Below are positions 9,900-41,271 of a stretch of DNA of 64,000 bases, piece after piece. The DNA is from Diphasiastrum complanatum (lineage: Eukaryota; Streptophyta; Lycopodiopsida; Lycopodiales; Lycopodiaceae). Positions within the stretch are counted from its first letter, which is position 1, and each line of letters begins with the position of its first letter. Under the pieces are notes generated by a model. It saw only the letters and a list, made by a program, of their open reading frames with translations, had not been told where the DNA came from and ran no database searches. The stretch is from positions 14,232,049 through 14,296,048 of the forward strand of contig CM055095.1 of the NCBI GenBank assembly GCA_029204225.1, read 5' to 3'. A program made the translations under genes and the position numbers.

Positions 9900-11990
9900 T
9901 TATTTCCACCCCTTTGGATCATTGAGTCTGTTCAAATCGCTCTATTTTCTGGTAGCTTTCTCAGCTGACACACAGCCATTGTGGTCTGTCACCTCGGCTG
10001 TTCCAAATTTTTTGTCAGATGATTCTTTCTTCCCACACTTACGATCTCATTCATATTCAGAATATAAAGTCCAGTTTTCTGTTGTGGCTGGCAGTGTTTA
10101 AGTGCTGCATTGAGTGGCAAGGATTTGGGATCATATCTTTTGTGTGGCGTTAGTGTGCTAGCAGGTGGGGTGGGAATCACATCCACCTTGCATTAAGTGA
10201 CTAATCTTGCAATGATCGTCATAAGCAAGATACAAACTACTACCATGTGTTGATAGATTTGTGCAGCAGAGATAGCAATACGCCTACCAAAACCACGATC
10301 TATTGGTGCGTTGTGACGGGCACTGCCCGAGACCTCTCCCCCGGCGCGCTTCCTGCCCCCCTGCGCTGCTCGTGAACCTTTTTTTTTTTTTGAAATTTTT
10401 TTTGTAATGCAATCCCCTTCTCATCAGTTCTCACTTAGGCAGACATTTTTTTTCTAGTTTTTCTTCACAATATGGTTTTGAAGAGCAGGCTGAACATATA
10501 CGTATCAAACTGAATAACCAGAGCAAAATTGAACAATCGTCGTCAATCTTCCTGGTTGACTCCTTCGTCAATCTTCATCTTCACGTTCTTTCATTGAAGC
10601 TCTGGCGCACAATCATCTCTCACATATTTCGCCTCTTCTGTAGATGAATCCTCGATTGGATCCAACATGACCCTATGGGGCTGTCTCGGATTCTCTATTC
10701 CCTCCATTGATCGTTCCATTTTTTATATATTTGTTCTATTTATTGTGGTGCACAATGATCATAGATCATGTCCTGACTTGCCTTGTTTTTTCTGAGTTAG
10801 TGTGTAGATGGTTGGTCACCTTTCTTCTTACTTCCTTCCCTGGTAGCGATGCACATGATCTATGATTTGATTCATGAAGAAGATTAAACGCTTAAGCAAG
10901 TCTAAACCTTCAATGGCTTTCGTAAGTGAAGGTGGTACTGTCTTTGATTGCAGGAAGACTGAATGCTCAAGGAATAAAAATGGCTGAGGAAGAGCGCAAA
11001 TGCAGTAGTTGCAAATTCCTTTTGCATGGACCATACCCTTCATCAATTATTTGACAGTCTTATACTTGTTTGCATTCCCAAATTAATCAAATAGCAAACA
11101 GATTTTTTTTTTGTTTAAACAGCAAATAACGAGAAGCTTTTTTGCAATCAGTCAGCTCTTATGCTTCTATCCATGTTATTTAATCAATCACTATCCCTTG
11201 TTGTTATAGGTTTCAAGGAACGATTTGCTGCTCAATGATAATGTACCTCCTGAATGACCAAAAAGGAGAAACCACCTAATGCCTTTTTAAATAGAAGTCA
11301 AGGTAGTCCTTTTTGACAAAAAGCAGGCCTAATTAAAACAGCCTATCATAAAAGCTTTTTATAGACAATTTTTACTTATTTCTATCATATAGCATATCAA
11401 GTTTACTTTATGTATAGGTAGGTACCATAGAGACAGAACCACTGATGTAACATTTTTTTGTTCAAATCATTGTAACTCAAATGTTAAACACTTTTTTCAG
11501 AATAATCATATATACAATATTTTGAGTGGCCCATAGAGACTTTAGCGAACCGTATAGTGGTAAAAACCTACAAACTCGTAATGTTACTTAGAATGGGTTT
11601 TTCTTTTCACATTGATCGTGCGCCTTTTTTTTAAAAAACAAAATTAGAGGACGAACAGTAGATTGTTACGTAATCATAAAACATAAACAACCACTTAGTA
11701 CTTTTTTTTACCCAGTTTTATAGATATGTGTAACATCGAACTATTGGAATCAAAGAATTCATGTTGCTTATCAATCATAATAACACTATAAAAAATTCCA
11801 AGATAAGCCAACCCCCTGCCTCTAATGTAGAAATCAAGGCATTTTAATAATAGTGGACCAGAACACAGCCCCAAAGAAGTAAAACCAAAAACAGTGGACA
11901 TCAACTGAGAATCAAAAAAATGTATTAACAGGAAACAACAGTCTAACACCCAGAAACAAAATCCTAAACCAGACAATCAACCAAAGTAAT
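9900..11990. other. Stretch with no recognisable gene
   Basis: Only short frames without family resemblance occur. A short palindrome CGGGCACTGCCCG lies near 10318, followed by a GC-rich patch and a run of T from about 10379. I see no exon pattern and no element end. Confidence 0.45.
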
Positions 11991-11999
11991 CCAAAACGT

Positions 12000-13105
12000 G
12001 ACCAAAAATCCAAAAATCTCAAGAAGACTCAAAAAACATAAAAAGTCAAAGAGAAAAAGTTAAAACGAGATCCTATAATCAAGAAAAACCACACAGACAG
12101 TCAAACAAGTGAAAAAACAGAGAAAAGGAACAATCCAAAAAGTCCGACAGTAAAAACACAAAGAAGAAAAAAAATAGAAATCAGAAACTAAACTGTTAGC
12201 AGAAAACAATCATCATACTGACATAAAAAATCATACAAACATAAAAGAAAACATACCAAGGCATACAAAAATTCAAAGAACATAAATAATAAATAATAAG
12301 CCAAAAACAAAAAAACATGAAGAAAAAGCCACAAAAGACGAGACAAATAACACAAAAGAAAAGGCACCCAAAAAAAACCAAAGAAAAACCAGAACCAACC
12401 CAACCACAACAAGCAAAACATCAGACACAAGAAGCACAAACCATCGAAAAATAAAGAAACAACCATAAAACCACCAAGAGAAGAAAAGGCTAACAAAGGA
12501 ACAGAGAACAAAGGCAACAAAGGCAATAAGAACAAAGGTAACAAAGGCAGAGAAGACCAAAAGAACGAAGAAAAAAGGTGGACAAAAACCGAACAAACCA
12601 AACTTAACTGACCCACCAAAGACCAAAGTAAAGGAAAAACACAGCCAGAAGAAAACCAAGTTACACGAGTAAAACGAAAACACATGAAATCAAAAAAACC
12701 AACAAAATACGGTGCATCAGCACCAACAATCTAAAGAAGAAAACAAGACCATGTTGCATTACTTAAGTCAAAGTAAAGAGCAGAGCAACCTTTTGATAAC
12801 CATATTACTAAAGTTAAAAGCTGGTACATGATATCAAAAAATAACATGGCAATAGAAAACAATCAACAGAAAGGAAAACAAACAAAGTACATAGAATAAC
12901 CTAAACATAAGTCCAAAAAACGAAGTCAAAGACAAAGCATTCAACAAAGCAAAGGGAGAACCTGAGAAAATCAGAGAAAGCAAAGAGGACCAACCTTAAC
13001 AATAGCCATAATCGAAGCCACCCAGAAGAAGAAGGAAGAGAACTACCACGCAGCCAGCAACCAAACCGCAACCAACAACAAAGGACACAAGAAACCACCA
13101 GAAGC
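12000..13105. other. T-poor, A/C-rich low-complexity stretch
   Basis: The plus strand is built almost entirely from A, C and G for about 1.1 kb. As a result the minus strand has long open frames rich in Phe, Leu, Val and Cys, which are a by-product of composition and not genes. Stretches of the same style occur at about 50940-51600 and 54590-55270. Confidence 0.7.
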
Positions 13106-13111
13106 ATAATA

Positions 13112-13490
13112 TTTGATGTATCTCTAAATCTGCTACATTAGCAAATGACAATAGGAGTCTGATGAAGAATGTTTAACTACTGGACTGAAAGTCTCAGTGT
13201 AGTCGACATTATGTACTTGAGAGAATACTCTCGCGACAAGTCGAGCTGTTCTTTGATCAATGCGTCCATCTGCCTTGTATTCGATTTTGAATATCCATTT
13301 GCAATCGACTAGATTTCTATTACCAGGTAATTCGACAATAGTCCAAGTCTGGTTCTTGATAAGTGATGAATACTCTTTATCCATAGCTTCTTTCCAAAGA
13401 TATAAATCCGGGTGACTAAGTGCTTCTTCAACAATAGTCTGCTCTTGAACAAGACTAAGTGCCTCTTCAACAATAGTCTGCTCTGAAAAC
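13112..13490 (-). pseudogene. Copia reverse transcriptase fragment (copy A)
   Basis: The minus strand encodes the start of a Ty1/copia reverse transcriptase: 'MDKEYSSLIKNQTWTIVELP', 'VDCKWIFKIEYKADG', 'ARLVARVFSQVHNVDYTETF' and 'SPVVKH'. It is nearly identical to 16796-17175 and stops abruptly where the sequence changes to T-poor DNA at one end and to a (GA)n array at the other. It shares with the other copy a 39-bp tandem duplication just upstream of the domain, so both descend from one rearranged parent. Confidence 0.85.
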
Positions 13491-13496
13491 CGTACT

Positions 13497-16060
<2,564 letters not shown>

Positions 16061-16424
16061 CATGGGAGAGAGCCGCGCGCCTACTTGCTACCATAGTCGC
16101 GATCCACACCCCTTCCTCGCGGTTTAGAAAGAGAGAGAGAGACAATCTTGATCACACCCATTCCTCGCGACTCGCGATCCAGAGAGACCCGCTATGATAC
16201 ATGGACTAGGGAGGAGCATGGATGGAGGAAGGAGGGTAATTTGAATTTTGAATTTGGGGATGCATGCATGGGGAGGAGGGCCATGCATTCTCCTCCCCAT
16301 ACATGCATCCTGTTTTCCTAGATTTTCAGTTCAAAAAAGCTCATGCATGGGTGAGGGGAGGAGGATGCATGGGTGCATCCATACACATGTGCAAAAGTGT
16401 ACATAAATTTATATATATATATAT

Positions 16425-19110
16425 AGATTATTGTTTTCAAATAACCTAAATAGTAATGAGCTTCACCTAGATCGGTCATGTCAAATTCTGTAGACAACAT
16501 TGATTTAGCTTCATTTATTAGATCGATATTGTTGTTGAAAAGCAATGTGTCATCCACATACAAAATGATAATGATAAAGAAATGTTGCACTGACTTGAAG
16601 TAGACATTAGAATATGAAGTGCTTGCTTTATAGCCGTGATCGATAAGAAAAGTGTTGATCCTTTGAAACCATGCTCTAGTAGATTGCCTTAAGCCATAAA
16701 GTGCTTTGTGGAGTTTACATAACATGATTATGTTTGTATTCAATATTATAACCTTCTTTGATAACTCCATCAATATATGATATCTGTACATCCATTTGAT
16801 GTATCTCTAAATCTGCTACATTAGCAAATGACAATAGAAGTCTGATGAAGAATGTTTAACTACTGGACTGAAAGTCTCAGTGTAGTCGACATTATGTACT
16901 TGAGAAAATACTCTTGTGACAAGTCTAGTTGTTCTTCGATCGATGCTTCCATGTGCCTTGTATTTGATTTTGAATATCCATTTGCAATCAACTAGATTTT
17001 TACTAGCAGGTAATTCGATAATAGTCCAAGTTTGGTTCTTGACAAGAGATGAATACTCTTTATCCATAGCTTCTTTCCAAAGATCAAAATCGGGGTGACT
17101 AAGTGCTTCTTCAACAATAGTCTACTCTTGAACAAGACTAAGTGCCTCTTCAACAATAGTCTGCTCTTGAACAAGATAAGCTGCAAACTCATCGATATAC
17201 CTTATAGGTGGTCTGCGTTCTCTTGTCGATCTTATGAGAAATGAGCGAAGTTGATTATTTTCATCATGCTGTAGTTGCTGAACTACAACATCATCTTATT
17301 CGAATTCGCTATTGATAAGATGTTCATCTGAAGTGGACGAGTTAGGACCTTCAATAGGTATAGTCGACTTGGGGACATAAGTATTCGATACTTCGGGAGA
17401 GTCCAATAGTTCGACTATATGAGCTTTGCCATTGCCTTTGAGGTCGATAAACTGATCTTCGATGAAGACGATATCTCGACCGGTGAATATCTTCGACTCG
17501 ACATGATCATACAGCTTACAGGCTTTATCTAAAGTAGTGTAGCTAATGAAAATAGATTTGATACTCTGGAAGTCGAGCTTCTTCCTGAGATCTTGTGGTA
17601 TTTGCGCATAAACGATACATCAAAAAATGTGTAGGTTCGATCATGATGGTTTAGAGCCTGTCCAAACTTCATAAGATGTTTTGTTTGAGAGTCCTTTAGT
17701 CGGACATCTATTCTGAAACAACTATAGCCCATAAGGACTTCGGAAGTGTCGCATGAGTAAGCATACACTTAGCTGATTCAACTAAGGTGAATAGGAGGTA
17801 ATGAATTGTTGTTCAATTTTGTTGTTAAGGCAATACTCCTTGAATTTGGTAAAGATGTATTCTCCCCTGTTGTCGGACCTCAGTGCTTTAATTCTTTTAC
17901 CAGTTTCCATTTATGCACGCACTTTGAATTGTCGAAAGATTTTGAAAGCCTCAAATTTTTGCTTAATAAAATAGACACATGTTCTTCTCAAATATTCGTC
18001 AATGAAGGTAATGAAATACTTTGCATTGGACCACATATATCTGAGTGAACAACATCTTAAACATCTTTTGCTGCATGCCTATGACTCGATCTAAAAGGAA
18101 TCCTAGTCAGTATTCCAAGCATGCGGCTATGACAGACATGGAGTATTGGCTGGATAGTCGAGGTCGAGTGCTAGAGATTGTCTGGACATGTTCGACACAG
18201 ATGTATGATTCAAGTGTCCTAATCTAATGCTTTATTGACAAGAACAGAGGTTTTCAAGACTTGACTAGTGTCAAAATAACTATGCGCCAATCTATATAAG
18301 TATCCATGTCTCATCTTATTTGTCCTATCGGCATTGATCAGACTCAAACTCTACCCTATGACCTAAATCAGTAATTCTACTTATTGATAACAGATTCGTA
18401 GAGAGTTTAGGTACATACAAAACTTTTGATAGTAGCTTGAATTGATCATTCTGGAACATCAATCTTACAGTGCCTTCACCTTCGATAGTGTGTGTACTAT
18501 CGTTGCCATGATGAACGAATTTCTTTGTACTATAAGGTGTGTAGGAGAGAAAATGCTCACGATGGTTGAGTAGCTCTAGAATCCAAAAACCAAGAATTAT
18601 CAAATCACGTCTTTTGGTATTTGACCATAAATGCTCATTTGTCCATGCAATCATGGATCTCATGATTAGTGCGTTTGCAATACTTACAGAACATCTTCTT
18701 CTTCGATTGTGGATTTGATAATTGCTCTTGACTTTGTGTCGGCTTCTGATTTGATGCGGACTGCTTAGAGCTTTTCTTCTTCTATCGTTTTGAGCCTTTG
18801 TTGACATATAGAGCATGATATGATGAAATCGAAGAGGTGCATTGACTTTGATTGTCTTCTTGCAACAACATATTGATAACTCTAATGAGAGTCAAATCTA
18901 AGCGTGTTGATATGATCATCACCTAGTTTTCATATGTAAAAGACAAGCTTGAAAGCAGTGTCATGATTGCGTCTTGATCGTCGATGATCGATCCAACAGT
19001 TGTTATTTGTTGCAAGAAATTCCTAAACTGGTTAACGTGACTCTAGAGTGAATCACCATTCGACATCTTAAGTGTGAAGAATTTTCTTCTGAGATGCAAC
19101 TTAGACTTGC
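16425..19110 (-). mobile_element. Decayed Ty1/copia retrotransposon (copy B), gag to reverse transcriptase
   Basis: On the minus strand the usual copia order can be followed. Gag ('MSNGDSL.SHVNQFRNFL', about 19080-18830) precedes a zinc knuckle C-x2-C-x4-H-x4-C at 18647-18688. Then come the gag-pre-integrase/protease stretch ('LSKVLYVPKLSTNLLSISRI', about 18450-18360), integrase ('VVHSDICGPM' and 'IKALRSDNRGEY', about 18060-17800), a linker, and reverse transcriptase (17098-16430). The last contains 'CKWIFKIKYKAHG', 'KALYGLRQSTRAWF' and the catalytic 'LYVDDTLLF'. Stops and frameshifts are frequent. RNase H and both LTRs are missing; the 3' end is lost near 16430, where AT-repeat and (GA)n DNA begins. 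Confidence 0.85.
17101..17178. repeat. 39-bp tandem duplication in the copia linker
   Basis: A 39-bp unit encoding 'TIVEEALSLVQEQ' on the minus strand is present twice in frame. The second copy has TAG in place of the CAG (Gln) codon. The same duplication is seen in copy A near 13420-13490, so it arose before the two copies separated. Confidence 0.7.
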
Positions 19111-19249
19111 ATCTTTAGTATTTTATTATCTAACTGACTTCTGACTGGCCATTATTCATGTAGTGGTGTACAAAAAAGACCAGAATGACCAACCGTTGTT
19201 ATTTATAGACATGCCAATATTGACCATTGTATCAAATCCTGACTGTTGG

Positions 19250-20150
19250 AACTTTCTCTAGGTTGGGAAAAAGTAGAAGTAGAGGTCACTGCTTTAAAGC
19301 CACAATTGGAATGTGCCCTCTAGCAAAAGACAACAGTAGATGATCAACTTTCTCACCTCGATGAAGATTTAAAGGAATGCATGCGAGAACTGAGACATGT
19401 CAAAGAGGAGGAGAAGCATGAGCGGAAGATTATTGAAGCAATTATGAAAGTAATAGAAAAAGAGAGAAAGTTCTAATAGATTTTGAAGCCAAGCTCGCAA
19501 GATTGAATTAGCAATTAATAGAATCTGAAGCCGAAAACAAAGCTTTTTTTAGAGATGTTCAAGAAAGAGAGAGACTATTATTGAGCTGAGTGATGGAAAA
19601 TCTCAGGTTGAGGGCTAAGTTAGTGTGTTACATATTCGTCTTGGCACAATGGAAAAAGAAAACTCTTTGCTAGATTATGAGCTTAATCTCTTGACTAAAG
19701 AGCTCGAGATTCTCAACGAAGAGCGAGAATATAATATACGAGAACTCGATGTTTCTTCTAGACAAAACTTAGAAAACACAAAAAAATATTGCCAAGTTGG
19801 AAGTCGAGTGTTAGAAGTTGAGAACCCTAGTCCATAGGAAGTTGCCTGCTGGACCAGTTGCCATTGCGCAAATGAAGGTTGAAATAGAGAGCTTAGGATG
19901 TGAGATGGGAGAATCAAGAAGGTGAAGAACATATGGTAAGTATGTAAACTTTTCTGGCACCTTTTCACTAGAAAGTGCACCACAGAGGTTGCAAAACGGA
20001 CATAAGGAAATGGAGATGTTTGTAGAAAAGATCCATGGCATGGAGGATGAAACAAAAATGTTGAGGGAGATTTTAGCACAGAGGAATGGTGAACTTCATG
20101 TGGCAAGGCAACACTTGTGTGCAAAGACGACGACCAAACTGTCTACATCG
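19250..20150 (+). pseudogene. Unprocessed pseudogene fragment of a filament-like plant protein (FPP)
   Basis: The plus strand encodes, with several stops, blocks typical of the plant FPP coiled-coil family. These are 'LSHLDEDLKECMRELRHVKE', 'MEKENSLLDYELNLLTKELE', 'ILNEEREYNIRELDVSSRQN', 'RRKLPGPVAIAQMKVE', 'NGHKEMEMFVEKIHGME' and 'MLREILAQRNGELHVARQHL'. FPP proteins are long cytoskeleton-associated coiled coils that bind WPP-domain proteins. A splice acceptor (TTTCTCTAG) opens the first block. A canonical donor (GTAAGTATG, near 19935) and an acceptor (CACTAG, near 19978) bound an intron between the last two blocks. The fragment is therefore a genomic copy and not a retrocopy. In-frame stops and frame changes show it is dead. 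Confidence 0.8.
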
Positions 20151-20791
20151 TGTCTGCTTGCATCCGTGTTGATGAGAATCTAAACGCGAAACCATTTCTT
20201 GGAGGTGAAACGAATCATTATGTTTTGATGAGTTTTGGATACGTTTATTGTTATTCTTTGATAAAAAGGCATCAGAGAGGTTGTACGACATGAAATAGCT
20301 AAAAGAGCTGTTTCAGATTTACGAGAAAATGGCAACGTTTTCTAGAATTTCAACTTTTGATCTGCCCGCATCCCTGTTAGGTAAGCAATAAACACTACAC
20401 CGCTTTCTTAAGGTAAACCGAATATTTAACAACACACTAACAACAAAACATCGCATCTGCAAGGTGCAAGGTGAATAGATTCAATAGCATTCTTTTAAGT
20501 TTCAGGCATACCTCAAAACATGCATCTCACATGCAATGCTCATATGGACAAGAACAAAAGATTGTAACACAATGTTGATGAATGCCGTCACCACTAACGA
20601 TGCTCCCATGCTGCACAATTCTCCCCGAGAGAAGAGAGAAGACCCCCCTCTCCCAATGCCCCACTGAACGAGAGAAGAGGCGTGACAATTCTCTCCTAAC
20701 GTGATGCTCCTCTCCCATCGCGATGTTCTCTCTCCCATACTGCGCGCCAAAAAAGCTTCTAGAAAAGTCCAGGACATTCGAGACCCTAGCA

Positions 20792-20885
20792 CCCAACATT
20801 ACGTAGGGGAAGGCCTGTAGCCCTCGGGCCTTCTATGTTGGGCAACGCCCTCCCAACGCGGAAGGCCCTTGGGTAGGGCCTTTCC
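20792..20885. repeat. Two adjacent hairpins
   Basis: CCCAACAT (20792-20799) pairs with ATGTTGGG (20835-20842), and inside it GAAGGCC pairs with GGCCTTC. A second imperfect hairpin uses GGAAGGCCC (20860-20868) and GGGCCTTTCC (20876-20885). They lie about 0.6 kb upstream of the ARID-HMG coding start. Confidence 0.6.
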
Positions 20886-21108
20886 CCCACTAAGAATGCC
20901 ACATATAAGAGAAAGAGAAGAAAATTTAATAGATCCCAACCAACTTTGTGAGAAAGAAAAGTGTTGCAATTTAAAAGGAATAAAAAATATGCATTTTTGA
21001 ATTCAAATTTTAGAAGAGTGACACATCATCATTGCTAGAATTGTCATAAAAGCTCATAGGAGTGAACCATCATAAATTATAATGAAAAAGAAAAGGACAT
21101 TCATTCAA

Positions 21109-21228
21109 TATATAAAAAGAGGAGATTAGTGAGAGTCATAACCCCACTTACTTAAAGCTAAGCAGCAAGATCACAATGCCATGATCTATAAAACCGTCTA
21201 TAGCGTTGCCCCCCCCCCCCGCCCCCCC
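21109..21228 (+). promoter_or_regulatory. Candidate core promoter of the ARID-HMG gene
   Basis: Two TATA-like sites precede the gene: TATATAAAAA at 21109-21118 and TATAAAA at 21187-21193. The second is followed about 20 bp later by a run of C (about 21211-21228). The second fits a start of transcription near 21220, about 285 bp before the chosen ATG. Only sequence motifs support this. Confidence 0.35.
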
Positions 21229-21273
21229 CATAATAATAATGTATCTAGCCACCCTTTCTCGCATTTTCGTTCA

Positions 21274-21405
21274 ATGGCGGCTGGGGAAGTCACTTATGAG
21301 TTTAAGCCAGCTACCTCAAGATATTTTTCGAGGCATACAGATTTTGCCACGCGTAATCATCAAGACGTTTCCAGGTGGCGGATGCGACTCGTGGCAAACA
21401 TCTAA
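21274..21405 (+). CDS. Upstream ORF in the ARID-HMG leader
   Basis: An ATG at 21274 opens a 43-codon frame (starting MAAGEVTYEF) that ends at 21405, 99 bp before the main ATG. A further ATG at 21432 opens a frame that overlaps the main coding start and ends at 21692. If these lie in the transcript they could lower translation of the main protein. Whether they are transcribed is not shown by the sequence. Confidence 0.3.
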   Translation: MAAGEVTYEFKPATSRYFSRHTDFATRNHQDVSRWRMRLVANI

Positions 21406-21504
21406 GTGGGCGGGCGCAGATTATGTCATGCATGAAACGCCCCCCGCGGGCCTCCTTCGGCTTCTTGCTCTCTCTTCTTTTGGATTGTATTCTGATAGTT
21501 AGCT

Positions 21505-37511
<16,007 letters not shown>

Positions 37512-37919
37512 AATTTTGCTTACAGAGGATCCATTAGGTAGATATATGGTGCACATTCTAGAGCACGACTATATAGCCTGGTCTGCTACATAAGCATCAT
37601 CCCGATCTATCTGAACTTATACATGGTAGTCTGTTTTTGAAGCTTCTTGCTTTAAACATAGTTGTGAACAGGAAGAAATGTTTAGACAGTTCAAGTCACT
37701 GCTAGCATCTTCTGTTTTAATCTCAGTCCTCCATTTGGAAAGTGTCATATTTTGCATTGTGGGAGGTTTCTGTGAAAGAGGATGAAGCACAATTTTGTAG
37801 AATGAAGGCTTTTGGCGATAATTCTAAATGGAGGAGGATATTGCCTGAGCATCCAGCGTGCAATGCAGATATGATTCCGCACTGTTTTTGAACTTGTATC
37901 AGCCACTTAAAAACTGGAG

Positions 37920-37921
<2 letters not shown>

Positions 37922-37981
<60 letters not shown>
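37922..37981. repeat. (GA)n array
   Basis: A 60-bp (GA)n run about 410 bp past the ARID-HMG stop codon. Confidence 0.9.
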
Positions 37982-37985
<4 letters not shown>

Positions 37986-39408
37986 ACTGTTTGAGCTGGC
38001 TAATTTATGCTTACATCTTGTAAGGAGTTTATTAATAGGATAATTTTGGTGGTATACCAAGACTTCTGTGACGTGTGTGTGTGTCTCCCTCCCACTTGAT
38101 GTGGTTCCATGTCTTCCTTTGTTTGACTTTAGCAACCTGGTGAGTGACATTTCAAATTTATCTCTGACCCTCATTGTAAAGGTGTCGAAGGTATGCCTGT
38201 GCGCGCGCGCGCGCACACACATATGAATACACAAATACACATGCACACACTTAAAACACACAATATACATGGTTTTTAAACGAGGGTTCCAACTTGAGAC
38301 TAGGACCATATTTGTACACAACTACTGATTGGAAATATATTATGTCATGTTGCATGTGCATCGTTTACAAGGGCTGTTAGCTTGTGTGTGACAATGAGCC
38401 TACTTTTGTTGTACGTGAATTAGGGGAACATTCTGAGGGGTTCTACTGCGAAGCAGGATGCGTGTGGATGAGTATAGGGTGACACATTGTGTGAGGGGTC
38501 TTAACAGGTGGTTGGACAATGTGATGATTGGGCATTCTCTACTTGATGCTATAGTCAAAAGGATGATGCGAGGTCAATCCCTCTTGGGTGGGGCCAGGTG
38601 GTATGATGCACAAATGTTTTGAAAGCTTGATTTTGGATCAAGGGGATCTATTGATAGCTTTGGGGCCTAAAGTTGGATTAGGCATGATGCTATTGGTCGT
38701 GAGTCAATAATCCATATTCAAGTGTCTCATGTTGCGGTCCCCGTTTTGGGTAAAAGATCGTTCAGATAAAAGATTATCGTATGCATAAACAGGGGTTGCT
38801 TGCATGTGCACGATAATGAAGTGGTCTTAAAGTTGAGTAGGGAGGGGGATGCATTGGAAGGGCTCCTATTGGGTGGTGGATGAGTAGAATGTGTACCGTT
38901 TTCTTTTGATGGAATCAATAGCGAAGGATCCAAGGTGAATGATATTTTTCAACGTATTAGTGGTACGGGAGGTTTGCATGCCTCTTTCATTATGTTGAGT
39001 ATTATCCAGTTGGCACATAGTTTCCTACTTATAAGTCGTGGGCAAGGACTTCTTAATGAGATATTTGTTCAAGTAGTGGTCAACTAATTTTCAATTCCAT
39101 CTTTAGTGATACTTTCACCCATCAACTATGCTTTTAAGTTAGGTTTGTAGTTCTCTTTATTCTTCTATTAGGAAGAAGGGAAAAGGAAGCGACTGTAGGC
39201 ATGTGTATGTTTGTGCATGTGACCTACTACTCTTAGACACTGCCAAGTAGGTAAGGATGTCATAGCGTTTGGTCCACTTGCACAAATAAGTTGATGGTCT
39301 AACACTTTTTGGGTGGACTCTTTAAGGTTTTATGTTGGGTAATATCCTAGACATAATGTTGTTATGCTTGTTCTTGATCTTGACCTATAGTGCTGTTTGT
39401 TTTTCTAG

Positions 39409-39480
39409 GCTTTGGGGCGGTGAGTCAACAATCTAGATTTTTGAGCTTTGGGGCAGTGAGTCAACAATCTAGATTTTTGA
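39409..39480. repeat. 36-bp tandem duplication
   Basis: 39409-39444 and 39445-39480 are the same 36-bp unit with one G/A difference. It appears recent and isolated. Confidence 0.9.
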
Positions 39481-41271
39481 TGTGTGGTGTTGATGTTATT
39501 CAACAAAGACCTTTTGAGTAAGGAGTTCAAGTGAATAGTTGGGTGGTGAGTCAAATAATTTAAATTCCAAAGTGCAAATTTTGAGTTTATTTTAAATCAT
39601 AAAAAACATTCCAAGATAGAGGGAAGGTGGGAGTTTTACATTTGTTAAAATTTGAAAGTCACTACATGTTTTGGGTAGCTCTTTTTGTAGCTTAGTTGAA
39701 GGATGATAAGCATTTTGAATTGTCACTCACCTTCCTCGTGGCTTTCTCCATGCCTCAAGGTTCCGAATGAACTCACTCCACATTCTAGTTGGTACCATAA
39801 GTTTCATGACTCATTTAGGCTAGTACAAAATTTAGTTATGCTTGTTGCTCCATGGTGGCACGTGCTCCCATAAGGATGCATTGGCATTTAGTAGTGTTTT
39901 GTTACCGTTCATGTTCATGATCGTGAAGACATAATTACTTTATTGTTTTTTTGACCTTTCCCTATGGATGATAATGCGAAACAATCCTTTCATAATGGGC
40001 AGCAAGCGTTTCATTATGCATATTCATAATTACATATTCAAAAAACACAAAATGAGTGATCCATCCACTAAAGCAATCACACATTTCTCATTAGAAAGCT
40101 AATTTTATAAGATGTACTAAGATTTGCTGGGCTTTCAATTCCTCTTTACTCCCTAATGAATTATAGGTTGCTTATAAGAGTGGACAGGAAAACGAAGAGA
40201 TGTCTATACGAGGAAGCCACTACATATTCCTGAAATCTTTAGTTGTACATTTACTATGATATAACGTGAAGTTGAAGCTAAGATTTGTGCAATTTTCTAT
40301 GAGAAATTGGACATTTTATTTCATGACTTTGCTTGATGTCAAAATCTCGTAAGGAAATGATCATAATAATAAAATTTTAACATTTTTTATACAATGGTTG
40401 TTTTCATGTGCACAATAATGATCTACTTTTATATAAGAACGCTGAATGATAATTCTTTAGCTAATATTGGTATGGGATACTAGTGCCTTGATTATATCTT
40501 AGAGTGATATCTCCAAGCTCAAAGATGTGCTAGTTCAAGTCTACGATTGGGTGGTGGTTTTACAATCTAAATCTTAATGTATGATGTTGAGGCTTTTGAT
40601 GAAAAATCTTTTCATGAGATTCAGGAAGGAAGGTATATCTAGGTATATCTAAGTTAGGTGCATGAGTTTAAAATGGAAAGGCACTACAAGTGGGTTATTA
40701 TTTTTTATAGCTCAATTGGAAAAGCACAAGTAATTTTGCTCAATAATAGCAAGAAAATTGTTTGGAGTCATCAAGTCATCACACACCTTCTCATGCTATT
40801 CTATCTCCTTTGAGATTGAGATCTATTATGTCAAATTCTATTGATAGATTTGATGGTACTCTTGAGTAGTGAAGTATTGTTGCTTAAGAACATACATCGT
40901 ACTTAATATAGACATTCAAGTCAGCAACAAGGAAGGCGTTATGAATCTTACATAATCGATCCTTGTAGATATCTTCATGGATATAAGCATTCAAGAATCA
41001 ATATTTACATTCATTTGATCTTCTGTTGAATCTCACACACTTGATCTTGAAGACCTTCATACCCTTCATGTTATTGCCACTCTGGCTGGAAAGAAAGAGC
41101 ATAGGCTTGTCCCACTGCCTATGTCAATCACGGGACAAGTTTGCATGTGAATATAAGCTGAACGACGAAGCTCAAGCAAGGGCTACGTACTTCTAACTGA
41201 CTATTACCTCGTCCATTGATTGTGGGTGGTTAAGCTCACAGCCTCGTACAATTTCTTCTGAAATATACTAG

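Larger units (their letters stand above)
37512..41220. other. Downstream flank with no recognisable gene
   Basis: The first few hundred bases are the likely 3' untranslated part of the ARID-HMG gene; no clear polyadenylation signal stands out. A (GA)n run lies at 37922-37981 and an alternating GCGCGC/ACACAC tract near 38199-38222. The rest is AT-rich without coding sense on either strand. Confidence 0.5.

Noticed and set aside
12188-12685. 165-codon hydrophobic open frame on the minus strand that looks like a membrane protein
   Set aside because: It lies in T-poor DNA, where the complement has few stop codons and codes mainly Phe, Leu and Val. Overlapping frames look equally hydrophobic.
17806-18048. 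80-codon plus-strand frame
   Set aside because: It is the reverse of the copia integrase region, which reads correctly on the minus strand.
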